From Dichomitus squalens LYAD-421 SS1 (taxonomy: Eukaryota > Basidiomycota > Agaricomycetes > Polyporales > Polyporaceae): a stretch of 64,000 nucleotides of DNA. The stretch spans positions 1,478,594-1,542,593 of the forward strand of contig NW_006766884.1 in the NCBI RefSeq assembly GCF_000275845.1, read 5' to 3'. Each line of letters opens with the position of its first letter. Positions within the stretch are counted from its first letter, which is position 1. A model generated the notes under the pieces. That model saw nothing but the letters and a program-made list of their open reading frames with translations. It searched no databases and had not been told where the DNA came from. The position numbers and the translations under genes are program-made. Below, piece after piece: positions 32,076 to 43,361 of the stretch.

Positions 32076-33552
32076 ATGGCTCCCATCGAGGTGGTTAGCC
32101 TCAGCCAGCAGAGCCCCGTCACCTGCCATGCCTTTAACGCGGACCGCTCTCGTACGTCTCGTACTGTTTTCAGGTGGCATCGATGTGCGTTCTCATACGG
32201 CATTTCTGCCATTGTAGAGATCGCTGTTAGCCTGAACTCCAACGAAGTTCGGATTTACGCTCGTCAGGGCAATGTCTGGAACCATATCGATACGCTCTCT
32301 GAGGTCAGTTGCTTCGTAGCCTTGACCAGAGCTCGCTCGTATTCACTCGCGATGTCACCGCCCAACTGCGAATAACAGCACGACAAGCCGATCACCTCCA
32401 TCGACTGGGCTCCTAAATCCAATCGCATCGTTACCTCTGCGCAGGACAGGAACGCGTATGTCTGGCAGCAAACTCCCGATCCCCAGACCGGGAATGTAAT
32501 TTGGAAGCCCACGCTTGTCCTGCTTCGTGTTAACCGCGCTGCGACATTTGTGCGCTGGAGCCCAAATGAGGACAAGTTTGCCGTTGCAAGTGGTGCTCGG
32601 TGAGTTCTTGTCATTCTACCCCACCCAAGCAGCCCATAGTCATGCCTATCAGTGCGATCGCCATCTGCTCCTTCGATCCGGAGGGTGACTGGTGGGTCTC
32701 CCGTCTGCTCAAGAAGCCCATCCGGTCGACTGTTCTGTCTGTCGACTGGCACCCCAATAATGTCCTACTTGCTGCTGGGAGTGCCGACATGAAGGCGCGC
32801 GTTTTCTCCGCCTACATCAAGGACGTCGATAAGAGGTGCGTCCACATGTATCTCTTGCTCTGAACCATCGCTGATAGTCAGTCAGGCCTGCTCCCTCTGT
32901 CTGGGGCGAGAAGTTGCCCTTCAACACAATCTGTGGTGAATACGCTAGCCCGTCCGGAGGTTGGGTTCACAGTGTCGGCTTCTCTCCTTCCGGTGACGTG
33001 CTCGCCTTCGCTTCTCACGACAGCACTCTCAATATCGTCTACCCCGGCGGCCCTGCTATCTACACCATCAAGTTGGCCATCCTTCCGCTGGTCACACTGA
33101 CCTGGACTACCGAGGAGACGATCGTAGCTGCGGGCCACGATTGCCAGCCCCTGGTATTCGGCGGCAACCATGGTGGCTGGGAGCTCATTGGCAGCCTCGA
33201 CGACGTGCACTCCAACAAGTCGTCTGGCGGCTCGCGGTCAGGCTTCGGTGGCGCATCGCCTGTCGGTCGTCTCAACAGCGCTGCGTTCAACACCTTCCGC
33301 AATGCTGCGGAACGCGGTATCTCCAACGTCCCCGGATCTCCGACCACCTCTTCTTCCACGGAGTCCGAAGTCTTCACGGTCCATCAGAATACGATTACCA
33401 GCGTGCGACCGTACGCAGGCGTGCCCGGCCAGGTCACGCAGGTCAGCACGTCTGGTGTGGACGGGAAGCTCGTTGTTTGGGACGTCAACGCCGTCACGCC
33501 TATCAGCGCCACTGGATTAGCTGGGAAGCTAGGAAAGCTACAGGTGCGGTGA
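32076..33552 (+). CDS. ARPC1: Arp2/3 complex subunit 1 (WD40)
   Basis: This is the WD40 seven-blade beta-propeller subunit of the Arp2/3 complex, which nucleates branched actin at endocytic patches. The start [20 protein letters not shown] is followed by [40 protein letters not shown] then leads to [50 protein letters not shown] and [20 protein letters not shown]. The last blade reads [15 protein letters not shown], ending at 33552. A Ser/Gly-rich loop of about 60 residues before the last blade matches the variable insert known in ARPC1. Introns are short and GT-AG. The gene is convergent with DAD3, leaving 119 bases between stops. Confidence 0.94.
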
Positions 33553-33671
33553 AAGCATGTATCGATACAAGCAGTGTACAATCAGAATTCGAGAGTAGAA
33601 TGCAATGGCGATACCATTGAGGTTCGGATATGCTGTTGGTTGCGTAGAAGGTGACAGTCGAAGCACGGAGG

Positions 33672-34115
33672 TCATTCTCTAATCGTGGCATCCGCTGTCG
33701 TATCTGCATACGGGCCCGACAGATCTGCCATGGGCTGCTCGTTGATAACGGCCCACACTGATGCCTTGAACTATTGCATGGTGTGTGCGCGCGCTGAGAA
33801 TCGTATCGCGCTTGCAACACGTTGGAGCACGCACCAATGTCAAAACCAAACCCATCTTCACCTCCAACGCCCGTAGCTGCTTCAACATCTTCTCGTCCGG
33901 AGCCTCGCTCACTCTGCGTGTCTCGGCGATAAGCTACGATGTCCGCAGCGTATGTTCCACGGTTCAATGCGCGATGAAGAGTTAAATCATACCTCTTTGA
34001 TGTTCTGGGAGAGCTTGGCATACTGCCAGAGCACCTCTGCCTCCAACTCGGACAGGTTGGGGTGACCCTCGTACGGGTTCGCTTCAAAGACAGAGCCTGA
34101 GAATAATGTAGCCAT
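33672..34115 (-). CDS. DAD3: DASH complex subunit DAD3
   Basis: This is a kinetochore protein of the DASH/Dam1 ring that couples chromosomes to spindle microtubules. Three exons (34115-33993, 33921-33835, 33770-33672) give exactly 102 residues. The protein contains NPYEGHPNLSELEAEVLWQY, AKLSQNIKE, then RRVSEAPDEKMLKQLRALEV and KMGLVLTLFKASVWAVINEQ, which is the complete DAD3 domain. Both introns are GT-AG and 71 and 64 nt long. The reading frame is continuous after splicing, so the gene looks intact. No single exon exceeds 123 nt, which makes it easy to miss. Confidence 0.93.
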
Positions 34116-37100
34116 CCTGGTCTCAGAGTATACATGAACAACAGTGAGGAGAAAGGGAAACCAGACAGATACAGGCAATTGAGGTGGTGAAGAAAGAGCA
34201 AGCCGAGTCGTCCAAGACTGGAGCGCACGTGATCGCGGTCCCGGGCCCCGCGGCCACCGTCGCCGTGTCCGCGGTCACGATGAACGCCTCTTCTCGTGCT
34301 CTTTGTTAGCAAGATACCTCGATCGGTCATGCAGCATACTTGGCTATATGTCTCATGTCGTGCGATTGTAGTACAGCACTCTGCTGAGGAAGACACCTGG
34401 GCCTGATACCAAGGAAGCCCGCGACCATAGGCCTCCTTAGCGCATCCTGAACTTTCGCCTCCAAGGACCCTTGGATCAAACGCAAGCTTACACTATGGCC
34501 TGTACTCTTCGATGCTCGTCATTGGCCCCGTCGCACTGGAACATTCCCGCCTGTACGTACTTGTTCCATTCCACGTGTTGCTTTAGCTCACTCAGGCACG
34601 TATGCTTCTACAGTAGATCTCGAATACGAAGAGAGGGCTTATGGTTACACACCGGATAACCTTGTCACGGCTCGAAGCATAAGTGCACTTCACGAAGTCG
34701 GCACTTGCCACTTTACGGGCGCCGAAAGCAAGGCCGTTCCACAGCTGGGGGACCATGCCAAGCACTACTCTCGGACGCAGAGCGTACATGATCAGTCTAT
34801 TTGATCTCAGTACTGTTTCGGACAACATAGCCTATGCATATATGCTTCTTCCAAATTTCATGGCTGTCCCTGTACCATTCGGGGCTCGCATTCTGGTACG
34901 GTGGCTGACCAGACATCACGAGATGCACCGGATATTGCCTAGTGTACGTATAACATCTTGGTCGTTCGGTATGATGGGCTTATGACTTTGTCCCGGGACA
35001 GATCAGTCCCAGTCGATGTTCAAGGACATGTCACATACGCGTCTTGCTGCATAGCGGTCATGGCCCGGACCCTCTTGTGCGCTCTTGTGCGCAATAGTCT
35101 CCGCGGCTGTAGTCGACAATAGGCACTGACGCCCCACACAATAACGTCCCGTTCGCGGACCCATATCTGAGCTCAAAACGATCGCATGCCCCTTCCTCAT
35201 GTTTCATATCAAGTCCTCCTGCTGTCCTGGCTACCCCTCATGCTGCCCGAATAGGACGGAATCGAGAGCAAGGGCGACGATCATTACGAGCGCCGCCTCA
35301 TGGCCAACCTCGATCGGGACTCGTGTGCGCCCCGGAGCCCACATTGACGCTATGTGCGAAGGAACAAGACACTGGCGAGTCCGCGAGCCGTTTCAAGTGT
35401 TCCAGGTATGCATGTGTGCTCGCTACTTGCTGATGGTCCGTATGCGCGCGTCGTGCTCTCACAATAGCAAGAGGTCATCAGAGCCGTTCTGGACGCGCGG
35501 ATGGGCGGTACCGAGGGCCGTCTGTCGCTCCAGCTGTTTCAGCTGGCGAGAAAGGGCCCACACACTGGCGACAAGACCAAGAGGCCGCAATTCTCGGCAT
35601 CAAAGGGTAGATCATGCTCTTCCGGCGTCGCTGCGCAATGCGACGAGATATTTCGCGCCACAACACCTCAAGCGCGAACGCGGGACCGCTTCAACAGATG
35701 AACTAGCCGAGCTGCTAGCGTTGTGTCACAACGATTCCATCTCATTGGGCCTGCACCGGGTGTCATACAGGGTCCAAACTAGAACGCCGCACCGAGTGGT
35801 CGCGCTCTCTGTAGCCGAACAAGTGACTGGACAAGCATATTGCACGCCTTCTCTCCCGCCAGCGGTAAAGTTTTAGAGTTACTGCGGGTGCCTCGGAAAT
35901 CACCCTAAGCGTCATCTACGCAATCTCATTTTCGATCCAAAACGTAGCACACTAATAGTCATGTCCACCACGTCTATGACCTGATGCGTACAGGCATGAG
36001 CCGAGACGAGATCCTGTATCTGAACCATGATGGCATCCCATGCTCTAGCTAGCAGGCTACCAGCACGAGGCGAGTTCGTCAGAGATGTATGAGAACAAGA
36101 CGCGAGATGGAGAAAGACAATAAGACCGCGATCGGGGAAGAGATCGTTTCGGACATACGGCTGCGCTTCCCGCATCGGCCACCCCGGACCACGCTAAATT
36201 CATATCGGGCTTTCTACGAGTTGACCAGTTCGGATTGAGTCCGAGGTTAATTGCATCACGCGTACATTTCAATAGCACTACAAAAAAGCTATTAACGTCC
36301 AAACGGCCCTGTAGGTGGAAAGTGATCATCTTCATGCGGTCCGCAACTTCGTCCAACATCCGTCTTTGAGTTCCAGAGATCGAGCACGCGGGAACACGAA
36401 GCGAGTGAATAACGACCGACAGTCCGCATTGAACGCGAAAATAGCACAGAACGACAGTATGGTATACAGAGCAAGTATCCTGGCAGACTGGCACGCGGTA
36501 TCTCCGCCTTCTCATGGCAGCTCTTCTTCTTCAGACTACCGCGTGCGTGCGTAGCATACACCATCCTACAACAACTCCCAAGTTATCCAGGTGCTAGCGT
36601 AGGCATACGCCGGCGTCGTGTTCAAGACGGCCGGTGCATTACGGCGTCGGGCAGGTCGCCTGGCGCGGGATTATGGTGAGGGTTTGGTACAGGCGTGTCT
36701 GGGGAGTGCGAGAGGTGCACGAGGGGATTGGGCGGACGTGGCCGGCCGGCGGTTCGTGTAAGACGAAAGAGTGTCTATGTGAGGGAATGGACTGGGCGCG
36801 CAATCGAGCGATATATATGACACAGTGGACAGGACCTATAAAAGGTCAGCGAATGCGAGACAGTGACGGTTGGAGCGGACGTACTTCTTCGAGGTCTAGA
36901 CTTACACACATCCAACATTTGAATTAGAATAAGATTAGCAGATGAACGTCGAAAGTGAGTCGATGGTAGTGGGTGGGTTATTAGGAGTACGACGTCCGGG
37001 ATTGGGCACAGACGACGATGAGAGGTGCGAGCACGAAGGGGCACGAGGGAGTGTAGGTCATGTTGGAGCCGATCGTGACAGGCCGGTCATAAGGGGGCAA

Positions 37101-37117
37101 AATGGAAATCCACTGCG
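34116..37117. other. Gene-poor 3 kb stretch
   Basis: Most of this stretch shows only short random frames. One sub-region, about 35230-35740, has coding-like plus-strand fragments (for example EVIRAVLDARMGGTEGRLSL, then LQLFQLARKGPHTGDKTKRP, and HLKRERGTASTDELAELLAL). I cannot join them into one protein or name a family. It may be an eroded gene or an unrecognised accessory gene. No transposase signature or long terminal repeat was recognised. Confidence 0.4.
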
Positions 37118-38446
37118 TTACTTGCTGACGTTACGGCGAGCGGGACAAGGCCCCGCCTCCGAGGCGCGGTAGCTGATGCCAGGGTCGGACAGCGAGTGTC
37201 CCAGCCGCCGTGCCGTGCGCTGCCGCCCGCGGGGAGGGTCCCGGGCTCGAGCCTGAGCTTTCGCCTTGACTAGCAGTACGTCTTCGTCCTCGTCCTCATC
37301 GTCGGCCAAGCACATGCGGTCCTCGTCAGGGTCCGCAAGGGTCGACTCATCCTCCGTCATGCACGCATCCGAGTCGCTGTCGCAGTCAGAGGCGGAGTCG
37401 TACTCATGGTCGCTATCGCTATCGTTGTAGTCACAGTACGTGTGCACGCGACGCCAGTAACGCCCGAGGAACAGCTTGATGTCGTCTCCCATCTTGAGAT
37501 ACTCGACATTGCGGGCCAGACCGTCCCAGGTGAGGTCGCCGTTGTCCAGCGCCTCCTCCATGAAGGACGTTGACCCAAAGTAGATGTAGTGAATGATGTG
37601 ATGGAAGGAGGCGGGGTCGGGAACAGGCAGATGAATGACAGGATGCGTACACGTCGACGAGGGGAGAATGCAAGGGAAGCGAGGAGGAGAAGCTGCAGAC
37701 TGATGCGGTAGACCTGGCAGGGCGTCCGTCGGTGTCTCCATTGCGAGGTCGAACGGCGATGCTCCGCTTAGCAGACCCCTAAAGAGCGCGGAGTGCGCAC
37801 ACAGGTAGTCCATGTGCAACTAGCAAGGACGTTAGGGCCATATAAGTGCGCAAGACTAGGTAACCAACCTTCATGATCATCCGTCGCGGTCGTACAGACT
37901 TACGAGTAGGACTCTGCCCCGCAGCCGAAGGGGACGCGTCCTCCAACCCGAAGGACTCAGCGCTCATCTCGGCGCTGATACCCATATCCCGGAACGCATC
38001 GCAGACACCTGCAGATGCTTGCGTCTTGTCGGAAGGTGATTCATGGTCTAATGAAACAACTACATAAGAAAAGCGAAGATGTAAGGCGACGCGGCACTCT
38101 CGAATGTAGGGTAGAGGGATGTACCAATCGTGCAGTCGGATGTCTCCGGCCTGCTCCAGTAGTGGGGTGCCAGGCGGCGGAGCTGGTCAATGATGTACTC
38201 GAGCGGAACGTCGGCGAGAGCTGGGGGCGGGAACGGGCGGGGGACAAAGGGAACGTGATACATTGCACGGCGGATCGGCGCCAAAGAAGGATAGGGGGAG
38301 GACAAGGCACCAGAGGTCCGGGCGAGGGAGGCCAGACGAGCAGAAGCGGAATGGCTTATAGGTGTGTGGACGAGGCTGCTATTGTCTGCCGGAGACATGT
38401 TTTCGGAAAAGGTATGTTGTGGAAGTGGATTGAGAGGAGGCGCCAC
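37118..38446 (-). CDS. Clp1-like (clampless) developmental protein
   Basis: Three exons give about 400 residues. Exon 1 contains EYIIDQLRRLAPHYWSRPET and SDCTI. Exon 2 is a Ser/Asp/Glu-rich linker ending RRMIMK. Exon 3 begins LHMDYLCAHSALFRGLLSGA, SPFDL, then LPVPDPASFHHIIHYIYFG and WDGLARNVEYLKMGDDIKLF. It ends with a strongly acidic tract and a basic C-terminus. By memory these blocks match the mushroom Clp1-like family named after Coprinopsis clp1, needed for clamp-cell formation under mating-type control. The middle segment also resembles a BTB-like fold. Two in-frame ATGs (38446 and 38398) could start it. Family naming is from recollection and deserves caution; gene reality is well supported. 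Confidence 0.65.
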
Positions 38447-41320
38447 CTGATTAGGAAGCCTTGCGCCGGAGGTGAGGCGTGCTAGGAGGGGCTCCTAAGA
38501 TCACTGGTCAATTGTTTCGACTCGGGGCTTCGCCCAAGGACAAAGAATGCGAACGGAAAGTGAATGTTCCGCAAAGTCGGGGAAAAGAGGAGAGTGGAAG
38601 AACGAAGAAAGCCCGCTGTGGCGGGAGACAAGCTGGTCGATTAGCAGGGCGATAGAAGGATTTATAGAGCAATACGGAGTGATGCAACGCAACCTCGCAA
38701 CAGACCCGTCGACGACAAGACGGACAGAGAACTTCCAAGTCCAGCAGATCTTCTCGATCTAGCCGCACCCGACCACTGTGTTCTTTTGCGCTCCGCTGGA
38801 ATTTCCCTCGTCCCGCCTCTCCGTGCCCGAGTCCGTCGCCGCATCTGCGTGGGCGCTGTCCCAGCGTTGCCTTGTTCCCGAGCTCTTATTGTCTTTCGCT
38901 TTCCTGTTCGAGAGCCTCGTGTCCAACGCGTGCTCGCATCCAAGATCTCCCCCTGCCCACCATACATCCCTGTCGCCGGCTGCTTCGGACACCCATCACG
39001 ATCTGCTGACTCGCAGACGTCCCAGGTCCACATCGCCCGCCCTTCCACCTCCCCCGTCACCAGAACATCCAAATCAGACGCTGCCATGAATCACAAGTCT
39101 TCTCAGATCATGCGGGGTTGTCGCGCTATTGCCTGCCATCACCAATGCAGGCCACAGCTTCGAAGAGAGAGACCTGACTAAGACTAGGGGATCGTTTCCG
39201 TTGATCTCACCTTGTATCCGCTTCTGCATTGTCGACGCCGCGGATAGCCTCGTGCCCACATCCACAAATTCATTTCGGCTCGAGCTCCTCCACTGTCTGC
39301 CCCGCCATCCACAGCTGCAGTCCAGGTCTCGCGTACCAGAACCCACGGCACAAGACTCACATACCTCAATCAAGATGCGCAGCAACCGCTCGTGCCGGCT
39401 GATCATGGACTAGTCAACGTTCCTATTAGAACTCGCTAGGGTCCCCGACCATAGACGCATAGCTAACGGTGAATCCATCGGAGCTAGGACAACACTATCG
39501 ACACCTAGAACACACAGGCAAACGTTAGCATCGATTCGGATGTCCCTCAAGCACGTAAACCTCGGATACATTGTTGATGCTGCGTCCCGACCGTCGCTAG
39601 CGGTACGCCAACACTCACAGTACCACCGGAGCGTCTGCTAGACTTATGACTCTTGCGCGTGCTCGGGTTGATCCGAGTTGCTTTAAGCAACACCATCCAT
39701 CCTTCTCCCGTCTCACGAAAGAACAAAGGGAGAGCAGTTGAGTGGACTTCTTCGAGGACGGTGAGAAAAACCAGCGCAATGGAGAGCACATTTTCTCAAC
39801 AATCGGCCGTCCTGCTAATCACCGTGATGGCTGAATGTCATAGCACAGGAATAGTCACCGAGCGTCTCGCACAATCATCCTTAGAGGCCGAACACAGTTA
39901 TACACATACGGTTGTGTTGGGTACGCGCACTTGCCGCGTAAGCCACCGACAGATTGTAAGATAGTCTGCCGGCGTCTAGTGCGCAACATCACAGACCAGC
40001 ACAAGCAGCATCATAGATGTTCAGCTCACGAGGTCGCGGCTTCGTGATTATCGACGTTGATTGTCTTTGCGACAGCGACACAGCAGAGGAGCCGAGTCGC
40101 ACGTTGCGCGTCATGTCACAGGCGTCGAACGGGTAAATGTTCCCCAGGTCTGCTTGGGCGACCCTGTCGCGTAGAGAAAACAATAAAGCTCGACCTTCGC
40201 GGCATCAAGATGTCACGACCAGCATCGGGCTGTCTATCAGGTTCACACCGTATCCCAGAGAAGCTCCGGAAGCGCGACTACAGTATCTGCCGATGTGCCG
40301 CAGTACTTCTCCCGGCGGACGACAGTAAGAACGGATGAGGGGAGCCGGTTCGTCGGCTAGACGTACTGTAAAGCGCGGAAGTTGGCGGGGCGCAGGAACT
40401 TGGCATGTCCCAGAAAGGCACCTTTCGTAGACGCTTATGTGGTCGAGTGGCTGCTGGCAGTCTCCATTCCACGGGTCAAGCTTTCAAGGGGTGACCACAG
40501 CCAGGTTCTGCTCGCAATATGTCGGCATGGCGCTGTACGCTGCCATAAGGTACCCAAATACCACGGCGCTCGATAGCTGTCCCCTTGCGCCACACGAGGA
40601 GAGGGAGACAATCTCCGCGCCCAACTGACACGCACAGGGTCTGGACAGTCCGAAGACCCATGGGGTAACACGTACACGGCGGCGCGAAGCACGTTGCGTC
40701 TGTCCCGCGAATCAAGAGGGTCGTTAATTATTCCAGCCAGTGCCACGGTCCAGATACCTCGAACCAGCGGCGGTGACTCCGCATAACGTTGTACGAAAAG
40801 GGGGCTTTCCGAACGACAGACTCGACAATCACCATGCGGGATTGGCCCACATGGCGAGTGCATCGGGACGTATGTGGGAGAACAATGGAACTGTTCTGTC
40901 GCCGCCGACCGACGACGCCATTTCGAATTCGTGCGAGTGCGTCGCCGTTGCGTAACTTGCCACAATGGGGCGCTGAATCGGCGCAACAGTGTCTTGGAAG
41001 GCCGCCACCGACCACATCCACAGTGCCACGCCACTTGCGCTCCCAGGAAGATTGTTATCAGACAGAACTTTGAAGTGTAAGGGAGGACGAGGCTTAGCAC
41101 TAGGAGTAGCATACGTCGCAGAGGATAAGCTCTGGCTCTCAGGGAAGTCATCCTAGAGTTACGCAAGTCAGTGCAGCTTGGGACGTGGAGAAGTGCCGAA
41201 CTAACTATTCTCGATATATGAGAGGATTCGAAGGTCGGGAACCCGGGGATTGTACAACGTGTAGCACTCGGAAGTATGGGAATGGGTGTGTGGGACGGCC
41301 TCGACGGATTGTGCATGCTG
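38447..41320. other. Gene-poor 2.9 kb stretch
   Basis: No gene could be supported between the Clp1-like start and the kinase end. Small plus-strand frames near 38780-39110 lack motifs. A 320-codon minus-strand frame (40435-41397) overlaps the last kinase exon and has a few hydrophobic runs, but its composition is unusual and I do not call it. Possible remnants of older genes are likely but not identifiable. Confidence 0.45.
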
Positions 41321-43089
41321 CTACGCTGCGCTTCCCGCTTCGGCTTGAGTAGTACTTGGAGCGCGGTGAATCGTCTCAGATGCCTCCTTTTCGACACGCT
41401 GCCGCTTCCGTGCGCGTTCGGCGTCTGCCCTGATTTCGTTGAATTCCAGTAGAGGAGGGGGGCGTTTCAGCTTGAGCTCAGGGAGCTTGCGCTGTTCGGG
41501 CAGTGGTCTGGAATGTACCTCCTCGCGAGGGTCCGGGATAGGGTCGGGTACGAAGGGTGCCTAGTTGCGATTTGAGAGTCAGCCATCACGTCGGTTGCAG
41601 TCAACTGCGAAGAAGGACGTACGGGATCTACTCTCAATGCGATCCGGTTCCACCTGATGTCCTTGAAGAGAGGGTGTGATCGGAGTTCTGCATTGATCAT
41701 GGAGCCGTTCGGGCGCGGCGTCGACAGTGCGCCAAAGCGTTTGTCGAGGTCGTACATGAATGCATTCTGAAAGAACTTTGCGATGGCTGAAGGCACTGGC
41801 CGATTGTAATGGATCTTCTGTGCTGTCACGCTCTCCTGAATCTTCGTAACCCCGACTCCGTTAAAGGGCTGCACGGGCCGTCAGAATCTCGGGGTCAGTG
41901 GTTCGGCGGGAGACGAGGACTCACAAGGGCGTTCATGAGCATGTCGAAGAAAGTCACGGCTGCCGCCCACCAGTCGACCGCATACCGGGATTCACGCGAG
42001 CCCATGTTCTTGGCGAGCGCTTCTGGGCTCATGAAGGAGATGGTGCCTATGTGGTCGGTCCACTCCGTGCGTTCGTCGATGTATCGCGAGAGTCCGAAGT
42101 CGGTGATCATGGCATACCCATCCGCGCCGATAAGAACATTGTCAGTCTTGATGTCTCGATGGATGATGCCCTGGCTATGGAGAAACTCGATTCCCAGGAT
42201 GATGTTGGAGTAGTAGAAGAGGGCGTCGTGGAGGTGGAGTCCACCAGTGCGCTGGACATGGTCCAGAAGCGTTCCACAGGGAGCATACTCGAGCATCAGG
42301 TATGTGTTCCGAACATCAACGTACGCGTCCAGGAGACCTATGATGAAGGGGTTCCAAGGAAGCTTGCTCAATATTCGACGCTCAGCGTGCTTCTTGGCGG
42401 CGGCGATGTCTCGATCCCAGCAGTCATCATTCTAGGCCAAGAGTGAGCAGCGCCACAGAGGTAAATACTTCAGAACACGCACTCTTTCCGTGTCGCGGAA
42501 TATGCGCTTTGAGATGGTTTTCATAGCGAACACCGCACCGGATTCTGGGGTGGTACGGCTCTTGACTTGGGCGAGGTAGACTTCGGCCCAACCTCCATCG
42601 CCTGATAGAGATAGTAAGTGTGCAATACATGAGCGGTATGTGAGAAACAAACCTAGCATCCTCACACACTCCAAATCACTCAGGTTTACTCTGGAGACTT
42701 TCGGGATCACGTTAGAGTCTAAGCTCTGTGCCGGTGGCGTCGAGGGAGTCGGTTTACGTTGTCTTCGTGATGTTCCGTCTGCCCTGTCGAGCTGTTGAAC
42801 ATGTAGTCAGTGGATAAAGTGTAGCTCTTCCCATTTTAGGGCACACCTTTACTCTTGAAGAAGATGCTATAGGGCTATGCAGACGTTGTGTGCGAGAGAT
42901 CTGCCCCGGTTTCTTGGCTGTCGCAAAACCGCCATTCTTCCCAGCTTGTTCCGAGAAGTGGTAAGGGGTAGCCTTTTTTGCCACAGGCATATCTGAGGGA
43001 TGTTTCTGGTAGGTACCGTAGGGGGTTGTGGTGAAGGTGGATGGAAGGCTGTTGAGAGTGGCGGTCGCATTCAAGTTCACGACGCGCAC
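41321..43089 (-). CDS. Serine/threonine protein kinase (AGC-like)
   Basis: This kinase has a complete catalytic core over several exons. The N-terminal extension (MRVVNLNATATLNSLPSTFT) is about 120 residues. The core begins NLSDLECVRMLG spliced to DGGWAEVYLA (Gly loop), then VFAMKTISKR (ATP lysine). It continues with YLMLEYAPCGTLLDHV, IIHRDIKTDNVL (catalytic loop), ITDFGLSRYID (DFG), and GTISFMSPEAL in the activation segment. WAAAVTFFDMLMNAL and FMYDLDKRFGA complete the C-lobe. A basic tail (RADAERARKRQRVEKEASET) ends at 41321. The C-lobe and the tail with LFKDIRWNRIALR suggest an AGC-type relative, but a specific orthologue is not apparent. It is divergent from STT4, with 272 bases between starts. 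Confidence 0.87.
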
Positions 43090-43361
43090 AATAAAGTAGC
43101 CACCGCGGTCACGTGTAACATTGTACCTTGATCGGCCCGGTCCATTCAGCGCCCATTGATTCGCTGCATCGGCTCACTACGTTAAGACAGCCTTTCCTCC
43201 GTCCCCTCGAGCTCTCTGGCTTCGCCTTCTCCAGCAGCGACTCATTACTCCGAATTATAGCCGTCTGGTTATAATATACCTGCATTTGTGATCTTGCTGG
43301 ACTGAGGACATCCTTGTCTGCTTGGCTTTCCACCTTGTTAACAAGTCATCTCTATCCAATA
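43090..43361. promoter_or_regulatory. Divergent promoter, kinase and STT4
   Basis: A 272-base gap separates two oppositely oriented starts, so both promoters must fit within it. Specific sites were not identified. Confidence 0.45.

Noticed and set aside
33784..33912. Minus-strand frame read as MSEAPDEKMLKQLR...VRAPTCC
   Set aside because: It is the middle exon of DAD3 running into its second intron; the spliced DAD3 model replaces it.
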